DNA of 64,000 nucleotides from Polaribacter sp. (GCA_029245785.1 JAQWOR010000072.1:42097-106096), one strand, 5' to 3'; positions 8,371 to 18,276 are shown, numbered from the stretch's first letter. Numbers and translations: made by a program. The notes: generated from the sequence alone by a model not told the origin.

Positions 8371-11112
8371 TTAATGATGCCTTCTAAAAGACCTTCTTCC
8401 TCTTCTACTTGAACCTTTCGGTCCTTTGTTTCCATTTAAAGTATATGTTAAACTTAACATATAATAAGTTCCCAATACTTCTTTTGTAGTTTCTTGATAA
8501 TAGTTATCAGAACTTGTTCTTGAAAAACCAATACTTTTATTTAATAAATCTAACGCTGTCAACTTCAAGTTTAAACTTTTAGATTTTAAGAATGCATACG
8601 AAATAGATGCATTCCAAATTGGTACAGACTGATTTGTTCCGAAATTACTATCTGTATACACATCGTATTTAAACTGACTGCTAAAATTGAATGTATTGGT
8701 AACATTCCAATCTGATTTCACAAAGTATGTTTGCTGAAAATAATCTCTGTCTTTTGTTGTACCAGAAAAAGAGGTCCAGTTTTTACTAAACGTTACACCT
8801 GTAGAAATATCAATCTTTTCTTTTTTATTGTTTTCTAAGGTGACTTTAATCGACCCGTTTTTAGAATTTGTCTCATTTTTTGCTTCATTAATAACAGATT
8901 GATACTTACTAAATCCACTTTCCAAACGCAAGCTATATCGAATTCCAAGCGGCTTTACTCTTTTTCCAAGGTTTATATTTGCGCTAAAACTATTTTTATT
9001 TCCTAAATTTAAATAGCTACTTGTTCTAACTCTTGTTCGTAAATCTGTTGTTTCTGAATTCACAATTGCATTGGTAGAGTAATCATACCTAATATGGCTA
9101 AACAAACTAAAGCCAGACGCAAAATCAAAAACCCCATACATTCCAAAAATAGCGTACTTTTTTTCTGGAGTCAAATCTTGATTACCCTTTCTAATATACA
9201 ATGGATTGAAATTATTGGTTACTGGAGAAACTTGACTTAAACTTGGTAAGTTTAATGATTTTCTAATTCTCAAAAACATCCAACTTCCTTTTTTAGGTCT
9301 GTATCTAATTCTAAAAGATGGATTGATACTTGTGTATTCTTTATTAAATACGGATTGATTTCTGATTCCAAAATCTTGTGTTCTTTTCTCAAAATCACTC
9401 CCTATAGTTAGGGAAAGTTTTTTAGTATTATATTTATAATCTACAGATCCAAAAGCCGTATTTTTATTTTCAAATAAGTCTACTTTAAACGTTGACTCAG
9501 AATTATTAGCGCCATTTAAACTTTGTGTTTGATCTGTAAATGCATCTTTATTTTGATAGCCTACTCCAGCTTCAACTTCTAAAAAGTGATTGTCAGACAA
9601 TGGTTCTGTATACTCAACGCTAAAATCAATAGAGTTGTCTTTAGTATCATTCGTTTTACCACTAACAGTAACTTCATCTATTCTAGAAGGGTCAACATAT
9701 GTTTTTGTATTCTCATTTGAGCTAAAACTAGCACTTTTGGAAAAAGACAAATCCAAATCTATCCTCATATTGCGTTTGCTCTTTTCATTAAAGCGTTTGA
9801 TATAATCAAGATTGATACTACCATTACTACTTTCATCTTCACTAATAGATGTTCCTTCATTCTTTATTTCTAAAACGTTACTTGAATTAAAACTTTTAAA
9901 AGAATTTGTGTTACTACCATTTGTAGTACTAGATCCTAACCGACCTCTCATGGTAATTGTTCTTAATGTATTAGACCTATCTATAAAACTAAAATTTGCT
10001 TTATTACTTTTCGTTTCACTTTCATTACTACTGTTACTTTCAGAATACAATGTTTCTGTACCGATAAACTCTGTTCTTTTAGAAAGCACATCTCCAGATC
10101 TAGTATTTGCATAATTATAGAAATAATCGGCATTTAAATTTTGTTTCTTTTTCAACTCATATCCCAAGTTAAAGCCACCAATTCCTGTAGTTCTAAAACC
10201 ACTCCCTCCGCTTCCTCCTCTCGAAACCCTGAAAGAACCTCTGCTACCTCCAAAAGACATGATTTCAGAAATATCAGAACCAGAACTGTTTACATTGTTA
10301 TACTTTCCGATAATAGACGCTTGAATTTTTGGCGAAAAACGGTTGTAACTTAAACTTGTTAAATACCGGTTATCAGTACCATAACCTCCTTGAAATTTAC
10401 CAAAATCGTTTACTTTTCTATCATCTTTCAATACAAGATTAACCACTTTTGACCTATCAGAATCATCCACTCCGGTTACTCGAGCTTTGTCACTTTTTTC
10501 ATCAATAACTTCTACTTTTTTAATCGCATCTGCAGATAGGTTTTTAATTGCCACCGTAGGATCACCACTAAAAAACTCTTTACCATCAACATACACCTTA
10601 CTAACGTCTTCCCCTTGAGCCTTTACTTTTCCATCTGCATCAACTTCTAACCCTGGTAATTTTTTCAATAAATCTTCTACAGAATCATCTACTCGAACTT
10701 TAAATGCTTTTGTATTAAACCCTAATGTATCCTTTTTAATTGTAATTGGAATCACGGAACTTATAACCACTTCATCTAACATGTTTTTTTGTTCTTCTAA
10801 GATAATGGTTCCAAAATTCATTGAGGTTCCTACAAAATTGATATTCTTTTGATATACCTTATACCCTATCAAATGTATTTGAAAAATGCTATTCCCATTT
10901 GTAATGTCCGTTACCTTATAAGCGCCATTTTTACCTGTACTCGTATAGCTAACCAACGTTGAATCTTTCGCATTTAAAATAGCAATGGATGCAAACTCTA
11001 ACGGCTTCTTTTCTTTATCTATAACTTTCCCTGAAATACTTTGAGCAATACTCATTGCTGGTATCAATAGCAATAAAGCAAATTGAAAAATAATTGATTT
11101 ATTCATTTTCAT
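8371..11112 (-). CDS. TonB-dependent-receptor-like outer-membrane beta-barrel protein
   Basis: A 913-residue outer-membrane protein. An N-terminal signal peptide (LLLLIPAMSIAQ) is followed by a carboxypeptidase-regulatory-like domain (SGKVIDKEKKPLEFAS, about residues 25-110), a plug-like region (DDSVEDLLKKLPGLEVDADG, then KVYVDGKEFFSGD) and a long beta-barrel of the OMP_b-brl_3 type rich in Ser, Asn and Gly. The C-terminus is an unusual basic tail (SSRRGRRSFRRHH) after the last predicted strand. There is no SusD-type partner next door, so the substrate cannot be guessed. An ATG two codons in could be the true start. A Gly/Arg-rich loop near residues 285-315 stands out. Confidence 0.8.
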   Translation of the reverse strand: MKMNKSIIFQFALLLLIPAMSIAQSISGKVIDKEKKPLEFASIAILNAKDSTLVSYTSTGKNGAYKVTDITNGNSIFQIHLIGYKVYQKNINFVGTSMNFGTIILEEQKNMLDEVVISSVIPITIKKDTLGFNTKAFKVRVDDSVEDLLKKLPGLEVDADGKVKAQGEDVSKVYVDGKEFFSGDPTVAIKNLSADAIKKVEVIDEKSDKARVTGVDDSDRSKVVNLVLKDDRKVNDFGKFQGGYGTDNRYLTSLSYNRFSPKIQASIIGKYNNVNSSGSDISEIMSFGGSRGSFRVSRGGSGGSGFRTTGIGGFNLGYELKKKQNLNADYFYNYANTRSGDVLSKRTEFIGTETLYSESNSSNESETKSNKANFSFIDRSNTLRTITMRGRLGSSTTNGSNTNSFKSFNSSNVLEIKNEGTSISEDESSNGSINLDYIKRFNEKSKRNMRIDLDLSFSKSASFSSNENTKTYVDPSRIDEVTVSGKTNDTKDNSIDFSVEYTEPLSDNHFLEVEAGVGYQNKDAFTDQTQSLNGANNSESTFKVDLFENKNTAFGSVDYKYNTKKLSLTIGSDFEKRTQDFGIRNQSVFNKEYTSINPSFRIRYRPKKGSWMFLRIRKSLNLPSLSQVSPVTNNFNPLYIRKGNQDLTPEKKYAIFGMYGVFDFASGFSLFSHIRYDYSTNAIVNSETTDLRTRVRTSSYLNLGNKNSFSANINLGKRVKPLGIRYSLRLESGFSKYQSVINEAKNETNSKNGSIKVTLENNKKEKIDISTGVTFSKNWTSFSGTTKDRDYFQQTYFVKSDWNVTNTFNFSSQFKYDVYTDSNFGTNQSVPIWNASISYAFLKSKSLNLKLTALDLLNKSIGFSRTSSDNYYQETTKEVLGTYYMLSLTYTLNGNKGPKGSSRRGRRSFRRHH

Positions 11113-11358
11113 ATAATTGTTTTATTCATTTGAAGTGAAACTATTGTTACAATAGCTTCATTATAAACTTTATTCGTTTATAAAAGGTTTAATCCTACCT
11201 TTTTCTTTTTAAGGATTTTAACACTTGTTTAACATTTACTGTTTGATAAAGAACAACCTCGTAAATGTATATGCCTCACTACAACTATTTGTATTTTTAA
11301 CATTATTTAACACCTCTTTTATTTTTTCTTTATCTTTATCCTGAAAAAGAAAAAAACT

Positions 11359-12894
11359 ATGCTAGTTAAAGTCTATGGTTCTGCCGTTTTTGGCATTGAT
11401 GCAACCACCGTTACCGTTGAAGTAAATATCGATAAAGGAATTGGCTACCACCTTGTTGGATTGCCCGACAATGCTGTTCGAGAAAGCAGCTACCGAATTT
11501 CTGCTGCACTAAACAACAACGGATTCAAACTTCCAGGAAAAAAAATCATCATCAATATGGCGCCTGCCGATATTCGAAAAGAAGGTGCCGCCTACGATTT
11601 GACCTTGGCCATTGGAATTTTAGCGGCTTCTCAACAAATTCAATCTAAAAACATTGACAACTATGTAATTATGGGAGAACTTTCATTAGACGGAAGCTTA
11701 CAGCCCATTAGCGGAGCCTTGCCAATTGCAATCAAAGCCCGTGAAGAAGGCTTCAAGCATTTTATTCTTCCCAGTGGAAACGCCAAAGAAGCTGCAATTG
11801 TAGACGACATAGAAGTTTTTGGTGTAAATACCATTATGGAAGTGATTGACCATTTTAATGATGATAAAAAGCTACAACCAACCATTGTTGACACACAAGC
11901 AGAATTTTACAAAAATATCGATTTTCCTGAGTTTGATTTTTCGGATGTAAAAGGACAAGAGTCTATCAAACGCTGCATGGAAATTGCTGCGGCGGGAGGA
12001 CATAACATTATTCTTATTGGGCCACCAGGAGCTGGAAAAACCATGTTGGCAAAACGACTGCCTTCTATTTTACCGCCAATGAGCTTGCATGAAGCATTAG
12101 AAACTACAAAGATCCATTCAGTGGTTGGAAAAACAAAAAACAGCGGCTTGCTGTACCAACGCCCATTTCGATCACCTCATCATACCATTTCTGATGTAGC
12201 TTTGGTAGGCGGCGGACAATATCCGCAACCGGGAGAAATCTCTTTATCACACAATGGCGTGTTATTTTTAGATGAACTCCCAGAATTTAAACGAACCGTA
12301 TTAGAAGTCATGCGGCAACCTTTAGAAGATCGAGAAGTTACCATTTCAAGAGCCCGATTTACCGTAACCTACCCGTGTAGTTTTATGTTGGTAGCAAGTA
12401 TGAATCCGAGTCCCTCTGGTTTTTTTAATGACCCGAGCAGTCCAATGACTTCCTCTCCTCAAGAAATGCAACGTTATTTAAGTAAAATTTCTGGGCCGCT
12501 TTTAGACCGGATTGATATTCATATTGAAGTGACTCCGGTTCCGTTTGAAAAACTTTCTGACGAACGAAAAGGAGAGGCTAGTGTTGACATTAGAAAGCGA
12601 GTTACTGCTTCAAGAGAAATTCAATCTGCTCGATTTACAGCGATTAAAAATGTGCATTACAATGCCCAAATGACGGTCAAGCACATCAGGACTTACTGCC
12701 AACTATCTGAAGAAAGTAAAACACTGCTCAAAAATGCCATGGAAAAATTGAATTTATCTGCTAGAGCCTATGATCGAATTTTAAAAGTGGCAAGGACTAT
12801 TGCTGACCTAGACAAAGCCACAGCTATTTCTCCCACACATATTGCGGAGGCCATTCAATACCGAAGCTTGGACAGAGAAGGTTGGCTGGGGTGA
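11359..12894 (+). CDS. yifB: YifB/ComM family Mg chelatase-like AAA+ ATPase
   Basis: A 511-residue protein, the usual YifB/ComM length. The N-terminal ChlI-like domain (about residues 1-180) begins MLVKVYGSAVFGIDA. The AAA+ core has Walker A GPPGAGKTMLAKRL near residue 220, the RPFRSPHHTISDVAL block and Walker B LFLDELPEF. The Mg_chelatase C-terminal domain ends with SLDREGWLG. In naturally transformable bacteria ComM is a hexameric branch-migration helicase for recombining transformed DNA; that role here is an inference. The gene stands alone, with A-rich sequence before the ATG as usual in Bacteroidota. Confidence 0.92.
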   Translation: MLVKVYGSAVFGIDATTVTVEVNIDKGIGYHLVGLPDNAVRESSYRISAALNNNGFKLPGKKIIINMAPADIRKEGAAYDLTLAIGILAASQQIQSKNIDNYVIMGELSLDGSLQPISGALPIAIKAREEGFKHFILPSGNAKEAAIVDDIEVFGVNTIMEVIDHFNDDKKLQPTIVDTQAEFYKNIDFPEFDFSDVKGQESIKRCMEIAAAGGHNIILIGPPGAGKTMLAKRLPSILPPMSLHEALETTKIHSVVGKTKNSGLLYQRPFRSPHHTISDVALVGGGQYPQPGEISLSHNGVLFLDELPEFKRTVLEVMRQPLEDREVTISRARFTVTYPCSFMLVASMNPSPSGFFNDPSSPMTSSPQEMQRYLSKISGPLLDRIDIHIEVTPVPFEKLSDERKGEASVDIRKRVTASREIQSARFTAIKNVHYNAQMTVKHIRTYCQLSEESKTLLKNAMEKLNLSARAYDRILKVARTIADLDKATAISPTHIAEAIQYRSLDREGWLG

Positions 12895-12924
12895 AATCAA
12901 TAATACTACTTTTAAAATAACAAC

Positions 12925-13470
12925 ATGAAAAAGAAAACACAAGTACTTGAAAAAACAATCACCAATAAAATGTATTGGATCCGAAATCAAAAAGTAATGA
13001 TTGATAAAGATTTAGCTCAATTATATGGTGTTGAAACAAAAGTTTTAAAACAAGCTGTAAAAAGAAACATGGAAAGATTTCCTAACGATTTTATGTTTGA
13101 ATTGAACAAGGAAGAGTTTACAAATTGGAGGTCACAATTTGTGACCTCCAATTCTTCTGACAAAATGGGATTACGTTACGCGCCTTTTGCGTTTACAGAG
13201 CAAGGGATAGCAATGCTATCAAGCGTTTTAAATAGCAAAAAAGCCATCGAGATAAACATTAAAATTATTCGAGTTTTTATCAAAATACGTCAGACTTTTT
13301 TAGAGCACGTAGATTTGAAACTAGAAATTGAAAATATTAAAAAAACGCTTTCTAATCAAAGTAAAAATATAGAATTGGTTTTTACCTACCTAGATGAATT
13401 GATTGATAAAAAAGCACAACAAAAACCTAGAAAAAAATTGGTTACAAAAAATAACCAATACGGTTCTTAG
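12925..13470 (+). CDS. ORF6N domain-containing DNA-binding protein
   Basis: A 181-residue protein. The ORF6N domain occupies roughly residues 10-100 (MYWIRNQKVMIDKDLAQLYG, then TKVLKQAVKRNMERFPNDF, and YAPFAFTEQGIAMLS). It is followed by a coiled-coil-like segment and a basic C-terminus with Lys/Arg clusters. ORF6N and KilA-N domains are phage-derived DNA-binding modules; many Bacteroidota carry stand-alone copies of unknown role. The codons for residues about 67-77 contain a perfect 31-nt palindrome (13123-13153), reported separately. The gene sits 30 nt after yifB and is convergent with an SLC13 gene; a phage or mobile origin is plausible but not shown. Confidence 0.85.
   Translation: MKKKTQVLEKTITNKMYWIRNQKVMIDKDLAQLYGVETKVLKQAVKRNMERFPNDFMFELNKEEFTNWRSQFVTSNSSDKMGLRYAPFAFTEQGIAMLSSVLNSKKAIEINIKIIRVFIKIRQTFLEHVDLKLEIENIKKTLSNQSKNIELVFTYLDELIDKKAQQKPRKKLVTKNNQYGS
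13123..13153. repeat. Perfect 31-nt palindrome inside the ORF6N gene
   Basis: Two 15-nt arms around a single central T: the left arm starts AATTGGAGGTCACAA, and the right arm TTGTGACCTCCAATT is its exact reverse complement. It lies wholly within coding sequence for the stretch NWRSQFVTSN. It could form an mRNA hairpin or serve as a binding site for a dimeric protein such as the encoded product. Confidence 0.9.
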
Positions 13471-14901
13471 TTAAATAACATACGGAATCACAAATAGATA
13501 ATACAAAATAAGCAGTGCTACTGCGAGGGTATTTAAAATAATCCCTACACGTGCCATTTGACTCACTTTTACATAGCCACTCGCAAAAACAATGGCATTT
13601 GGAGGTGTTGCCATTGGCAGCATAAACGCACAACTAGAAGCCATTGTAACAGGGATTAACACATTTAAAATAGGAATGTTCAATCCAACGGCAATACCTG
13701 CAACAACAGGCGCCAGAACAGAAACTAGTGCAACGTTACTCATTAATTCGGTCATAAATAACATCAACACAATCAGTAGAGAAACGGTAAGAACAACATT
13801 AAAGTTACCTGCAGCAATGGTCTCTGTAATTAAATCTACAAGACCACTTGTTGCCATTCCTTTTGCGAGCGCTAATCCACCTCCAAAAAGAATTAAAATT
13901 CCCCAGGCTAACTTCTCTGTATCGTTCCATTTTAAAATAAAACTCCCTTTTGTAAAGCTTAATGGAATTGCAAAAAGTGAAATGGCAGCCATTAAACTAA
14001 TACCCGTATCTGATAATTTTAAACCCGGAAAAATTGCATTGATTAAGGTTCTTGTAATCCACAGAAAAACAGTAATTGCAAAAATGGTCAAGACTCTTTT
14101 TTCTTCTTTGGTGATCTTTCCCAATTGTTTAATTTCTTCAGAAATAAGATCTGAAGAGGAGGCAAAATTAATATGATTGCAAGGAAACATCCATTTAACA
14201 AGTACCACATAACTTAGACCAACCATAAGTATTGAAAAAGGCAAACCAAAACTCATCCATTTTAAAAATGATATTTCTATCTGATATTGATTTTCTAACA
14301 AGCCTATCAATACAGAATTTGGTGGAGTTCCAATAACCGTTGCAATTCCTCCAGCATTTGCAGAAAAAGCAATTCCGAGCATAATACTTAAGGCAAAATT
14401 TTTATCTCCTTTTGTAAAACCATCTTCATCATCAATCAGTAATTTAATCACTGATATTGCTATTGGCAACATCACAACTGTACTTGCAGTATTACTAATC
14501 CACATACTCATAAATGCGGTGGCTATCATAAATCCGAGTACTACTTTGTTTGGGGTTGTTCCTGTTAAACGAATGATGTTTAAAGCAATTCTTCTATGAA
14601 GATTTACTTTTTCTAAGGCCAACGCCAATACAAAACCACCAAAAAAGAGAAAGATAATTGGGCTTCCATAATTGGCTCCAACATCAGCAATATCCATCAC
14701 TTTTAACAAAGGAAATAGCACCAAAGGTAACAATGCCGTAACGGCAATATTTACAACTTCTGTAATCCACCAAATAATCATCCATATGGCAACAGCAACA
14801 ACTGTATCGCCTTTTTCTGATACGAAAACAAACGGTAAATTAATAATGATTAAAAATAATAGCGGCCCTAAAAGCAGTCCTGTTTTTTTAGAAAGTGACA
14901 T
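13471..14901 (-). CDS. SLC13/DASS family sodium-dependent anion transporter
   Basis: A 476-residue inner-membrane carrier with about 11-12 hydrophobic segments. Family features include the SNTAS-type motif (MWISNTASTVVMLPIA) near residue 115, the related second motif MTELMSNVALVSVLAPV, and TPPNSVLIG and MATPPNAIVFASGYV, corresponding to the two inverted transport repeats with Na-binding loops. The likely substrates are di- or tricarboxylates or sulfate; none can be chosen from the sequence. It is convergent with the ORF6N gene: the two stop codons abut at 13470/13471. It is likely monocistronic. Confidence 0.88.
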   Translation of the reverse strand: MSLSKKTGLLLGPLLFLIIINLPFVFVSEKGDTVVAVAIWMIIWWITEVVNIAVTALLPLVLFPLLKVMDIADVGANYGSPIIFLFFGGFVLALALEKVNLHRRIALNIIRLTGTTPNKVVLGFMIATAFMSMWISNTASTVVMLPIAISVIKLLIDDEDGFTKGDKNFALSIMLGIAFSANAGGIATVIGTPPNSVLIGLLENQYQIEISFLKWMSFGLPFSILMVGLSYVVLVKWMFPCNHINFASSSDLISEEIKQLGKITKEEKRVLTIFAITVFLWITRTLINAIFPGLKLSDTGISLMAAISLFAIPLSFTKGSFILKWNDTEKLAWGILILFGGGLALAKGMATSGLVDLITETIAAGNFNVVLTVSLLIVLMLFMTELMSNVALVSVLAPVVAGIAVGLNIPILNVLIPVTMASSCAFMLPMATPPNAIVFASGYVKVSQMARVGIILNTLAVALLILYYLFVIPYVI

Positions 14902-14942
14902 TCTTTAAATTTTTGACTAATGTAGAAAAATCACTTCACACT

Positions 14943-14976
14943 AAAAAACTCTTACAGTTTCTTGTAAGAGTTTTTT
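14943..14976 (-). terminator. Intrinsic terminator after ahcY
   Basis: CTCTTACA pairs with TGTAAGAG around a 6-nt loop, with flanking A and T tracts on both sides. It lies between the ahcY 3' end and the SLC13 start, both on the minus strand, so it should end the ahcY transcript. Confidence 0.75.
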
Positions 14977-15048
14977 ATGATGAAATAACTAAATCAAGCC
15001 TGCCAGCGGTTTTACCTCCTGAAGGTAGGGGACAGGTTCAATATAAAT

Positions 15049-16365
15049 CTAATATCTATAATGTTCTGGTTTGAACGGTCCTTTTACGGTAACACCAATA
15101 TACGCTGCTTGGTCTTCACGCAATTCAGTAAGTTCAATGCCAATTTTTTCTAAGTGTAATTTTGCTACTTTTTCATCCAAATGTTTCGGCAACATATACA
15201 CTTTATTTTCATAAGCATCTCTGTTGTTCCAAAGTTCTATTTGCGCCAAGGTCTGATTGGTAAATGAGTTGCTCATTACAAAACTTGGATGTCCTGTGGC
15301 ACAGCCTAAGTTTACCAAACGGCCTTCTGCCAATACAATAATATCATTTCCATTGATCGTGTATTTATCTACTTGAGGTTTGATCTCTACTTTAGAAGCT
15401 CCGTGCGTAGCATTCAACCAAGTCATGTCTATTTCATTGTCAAAATGGCCAATATTACACACAATAATCTTGTCTTTCATCGCTTCAAAATGATGCGCCT
15501 GAACGATGTCTTTATTTCCTGTAGTGGTAATAACAATGTCTGTATTTCCAATCACGGTTTCTAATTTTTTTACTTCAAAACCATCCATTGCTGCTTGCAA
15601 TGCACAAATCGGATCGATCTCTGTTATGGTAACAATGGCTCCTGCTCCTTGAAAAGAAGCGGCAGTTCCTTTTCCTACATCTCCATATCCACAAACGGTT
15701 ACACGTTTACCGGCAATCATTAAATCGGTAGCTCTTTTGATGGCATCTACGGCAGACTCTCTACAGCCGTATTTGTTATCAAATTTCGATTTTGTTACGG
15801 AATCGTTTACATTAATTGCGGGCATTGGCAGGGTTCCTGCTTTTACTCTGTCGTATAAACGGTGAACTCCTGTGGTCGTTTCTTCACTCAGTCCGTTAAT
15901 TCCTGCTGCCAATTCTGGATACCGATCTAAGACCATATTGGTTAAATCTCCACCATCATCTAAAATTAAATTCAATGGTTTTTTATCTTCTCCAAAGAAT
16001 AAGGTTTGTTCAATACACCAGTCAAATTCTTCTTCGGTTAAGCCTTTCCATGCATACACTGCAGTACCTGCCGCTGCAACTGCTGCTGCTGCTTGATCTT
16101 GTGTAGAAAAAATATTACACGAGCTCCAAGTAACCTCTGCTCCTAAAGCCTGTAAGGTTTCTATCAAAACAGCTGTTTGAATGGTCATATGTAAACAACC
16201 CGCTATTCTTGCACCTTTTAAAGGCTGTTCTTCTTTATACTCTTCTCTTAATGCCATTAATCCTGGCATTTCTGCTTCTGCCAAATCCATTTCTTTTCTT
16301 CCCCAATCAGCCAAGGAAATATCCTTTACTTTAAATGGAATGTATGTAGCCGTTTTTGTACTCAT
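15049..16365 (-). CDS. ahcY: S-adenosyl-L-homocysteine hydrolase
   Basis: A 438-residue adenosylhomocysteinase that converts S-adenosylhomocysteine to adenosine and homocysteine in the methyl cycle. Visible signatures are [47 protein letters not shown], the NAD-binding Rossmann motif [15 protein letters not shown] near residue 225, and the family-typical C-terminus [10 protein letters not shown], whose Lys and Tyr contact NAD of the neighbouring subunit. Length matches the family. It is transcribed divergently from the phosphopantetheinyl transferase. A TATCTTTG box (16374-16381) in the shared region points towards the other gene. Confidence 0.96.
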   Translation of the reverse strand: MSTKTATYIPFKVKDISLADWGRKEMDLAEAEMPGLMALREEYKEEQPLKGARIAGCLHMTIQTAVLIETLQALGAEVTWSSCNIFSTQDQAAAAVAAAGTAVYAWKGLTEEEFDWCIEQTLFFGEDKKPLNLILDDGGDLTNMVLDRYPELAAGINGLSEETTTGVHRLYDRVKAGTLPMPAINVNDSVTKSKFDNKYGCRESAVDAIKRATDLMIAGKRVTVCGYGDVGKGTAASFQGAGAIVTITEIDPICALQAAMDGFEVKKLETVIGNTDIVITTTGNKDIVQAHHFEAMKDKIIVCNIGHFDNEIDMTWLNATHGASKVEIKPQVDKYTINGNDIIVLAEGRLVNLGCATGHPSFVMSNSFTNQTLAQIELWNNRDAYENKVYMLPKHLDEKVAKLHLEKIGIELTELREDQAAYIGVTVKGPFKPEHYRY

Positions 16366-16428
16366 AATTTGTATCTTTGTTTTATATCAACTTCGAGCTG
16401 CAAAGTTACGGAATAACTTCTTAAATAT

Positions 16429-17055
16429 ATGCCTCTTTATAAATCGATAATCGTCAACAACAACACCAAAGTATTTATTTGGAAGATTGACGAATCGTTG
16501 GTAATATTATCAGATGGCATTGCATTGACACAAAGCAGTACAGCGCGTTTACAGGCGATGAAATCTGAGTTGCATCAAAGAGGTTTTTTAAGCGTCCGAC
16601 ATTTGTTAAAAGAAGTTGGCTATACAGATCAAGATTTGATCTACGATGCCTTCGGAAAACCCCATTTAAAAGACGGTAAACATATTTCTATTACACATTC
16701 ACATCACTTTTCTGGAATCATTATTTCTGAAGACATCCCTGTTGGAATAGACATTGAAAAACAACGTGACAAAATTGTAAAAATAGCACGAAAGTTTACA
16801 CCGATTGAAGAATACAGAACCATTGCCAACCACGAGGCTTTGGTAAGTAAACTGACCATTGTTTGGGGCGCTAAAGAAAGTTTGTATAAAATCTACGGAA
16901 AGAAGGAGCTCCTTTTTTTAAGAGACATCTATATTGCTGATTTCTTGTTTACAGATAAAAAAACAACTGGAGAAATCGCATACAAAGGAGCCACCAACAC
17001 CTATACCATTCCTTTTTTAGAATTTGAGGGTTTTACCTGTGTCTATGCTTATTAA
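16429..17055 (+). CDS. 4'-phosphopantetheinyl transferase superfamily protein
   Basis: A 208-residue Sfp-type enzyme that moves the phosphopantetheine arm from CoA to a carrier-protein serine. The Mg-binding motif GIDIEKQRDKI lies near residue 105, and the second motif WGAKESLYKIYGKKELLF near residue 143, with the ACPS-fold block ISITHSHHFSG before them. No carrier protein or polyketide cluster is adjacent, so it may serve fatty-acid ACP as the sole transferase; this is inferred. ATG 16429 follows a TATCTTTG promoter-like box by about 48 nt, although its -33 element is unclear. Confidence 0.87.
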   Translation: MPLYKSIIVNNNTKVFIWKIDESLVILSDGIALTQSSTARLQAMKSELHQRGFLSVRHLLKEVGYTDQDLIYDAFGKPHLKDGKHISITHSHHFSGIIISEDIPVGIDIEKQRDKIVKIARKFTPIEEYRTIANHEALVSKLTIVWGAKESLYKIYGKKELLFLRDIYIADFLFTDKKTTGEIAYKGATNTYTIPFLEFEGFTCVYAY

Positions 17056-17146
17056 CTGTAAGAAATTTAATAGCCCCAAAGACCTAAGACCGTTATGCCT
17101 AACAGGCAGAGAACCTAGACTTGATTATAACTAAATAATACCCGTT

Positions 17147-17322
17147 TAACCCGTTGCGCATTTTGATTAAACTAAATGTCAGTTCGAGTGATTTTCAGTA
17201 GAAAATTGTATCGAGAACAGGTTTTAAAGCCGAAAATTTGATTCTCGATACTAATTTTACTCATAAAAATGAGTAAAATTCACTCGAACTGACAAATTAT
17301 CTTCAAAATGCGCAACGGGTTA
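17147..17322. repeat. Nested inverted-repeat element (MITE-like)
   Basis: The outer perfect 20-bp arms are 17147-17166 (starting TAACCCGTTGCGC) and 17303-17322. Inside them, perfect 15-bp arms TGTCAGTTCGAGTGA (17177-17191) and TCACTCGAACTGACA (17280-17294) form a second pair. It has no coding capacity. The inner arm motif recurs at 22661 and 22916, so it belongs to a dispersed repeat family. It occupies most of the gap between the transferase and the thiamine-binding gene. Confidence 0.8.
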
Positions 17323-17390
17323 TTTTATTTGTTCTCAATTGCACTCAGAATTGATATAAAGTTTTACTTTTACGCTTAGAAATATTCTTT

Positions 17391-17651
17391 ATGAACATAT
17401 CCGTAGAATTGACATTATTACCGCTTCAAAATGATTTTGAAGCCCCTATAATAGCATTCATCAAAAAATTAAGAGCCTCTAAATTTACCGTATTAGAAAA
17501 CCCATTGAGCACTCAAATTTATGGAGATTACAATGAGCTAATGCCTTTTTTGACGAACGAAATTAAAACGTCTTTTGAAAGTCAAGAGCATGTGGTAGTC
17601 AATTTAAAAATTGTAAAATCTGATCGCAGCGATTATGAACCAACTTTTTGA
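17391..17651 (+). CDS. Thiamine-binding protein, MTH1187/YkoF-like (UPF0045)
   Basis: An 86-residue single-domain ferredoxin-like protein. It begins NISVELTLLPLQND and contains FTVLENPLSTQIYGDYNEL, the typical pattern of the MTH1187/UPF0045 family, whose YkoF relative binds thiamine or hydroxymethylpyrimidine. No signal peptide. Its 3' end overlaps the start of the PnuC-like gene by 17 nt, so the two are translationally coupled. With the downstream kinase and a TPP riboswitch-controlled receptor nearby, the context supports a role in thiamine salvage. The ligand itself is inferred from the family. Confidence 0.75.
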   Translation: MNISVELTLLPLQNDFEAPIIAFIKKLRASKFTVLENPLSTQIYGDYNELMPFLTNEIKTSFESQEHVVVNLKIVKSDRSDYEPTF

Positions 17652-18276
17652 TTTTTTCCTTAACGCATACCAAAATACTCCTACTAATTTTATTCTGTTA
17701 GAGGTTGTTGCTTTTGTTTTTGGTATTGCTAGTGTTTGGTATGCTAAAAAAGAAAATATTTTAGTTTATCCAACAGGGCTTATTGCCACTGTAATTACAG
17801 TCTATTTATTATACAAAGCCGCATACTTTGGAGATATGATGATGAATTTCTACTACTCTATTATGAGCCTGTACGGCTGGTGGAATTGGAGCAGAAAGAA
17901 AAATCATAAAACAATTGTTCCCATTTCAAGAACTACGTTTAAAGAAAAAATAATTGGAGTGGCCTTAGTCCTACTAACAATGCTTGTTACCTATGTTGTG
18001 TATCGCTATTTTGGAAACGACATAAAAATTGAAAATTATCTAGATATTTTTACTTCAGGAGTTTTCTTTACTGCAATGTGGTATATGGCCAACAAAAAAA
18101 TTGAAAATTGGACACTTTGGATCTTTGCAGATTTAATTACAGTTCCATTATATGCCTATCGAGGATTAGGAATACTATCATTACAATATCTTATATTTAC
18201 ACTACTAGCAATACAAGGATACATCGCATGGAAAAAGAGCTTAGACAGTCTACAGACTTCGGAAAAAACATTGTAA
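17635..18276 (+). CDS. PnuC-family vitamin transporter, probably thiamine-type (PnuT)
   Basis: A 213-residue inner-membrane protein with about 7 hydrophobic segments and PnuC-family blocks (GIASVWYAKKENILVYPTG near residue 29, YYSIMSLYGWWNW near residue 75, GYIAWKK near the end). PnuC proteins move nicotinamide riboside, but Bacteroidota members in thiamine clusters are known as PnuT. The flanking thiamine-binding gene (17-nt overlap) and nearby TPP riboswitch favour thiamine, while the NadR-like kinase downstream (49-nt overlap) leaves nicotinamide riboside possible. Overlaps on both sides imply one transcript and coupled translation. Confidence 0.8.
   Translation: MNQLFDFFLNAYQNTPTNFILLEVVAFVFGIASVWYAKKENILVYPTGLIATVITVYLLYKAAYFGDMMMNFYYSIMSLYGWWNWSRKKNHKTIVPISRTTFKEKIIGVALVLLTMLVTYVVYRYFGNDIKIENYLDIFTSGVFFTAMWYMANKKIENWTLWIFADLITVPLYAYRGLGILSLQYLIFTLLAIQGYIAWKKSLDSLQTSEKTL

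Noticed and set aside
13592..14176. A 194-residue plus-strand frame opposite the SLC13 gene
   Set aside because: Antisense shadow of a membrane protein gene, with composition mirroring hydrophobic codons.
17071..17115. GTTATGCCTAACAGGCAG resembling a cassette box
   Set aside because: No paired arms, and it sits beside a different repeat element. Chance similarity to the GTTATGCC box.
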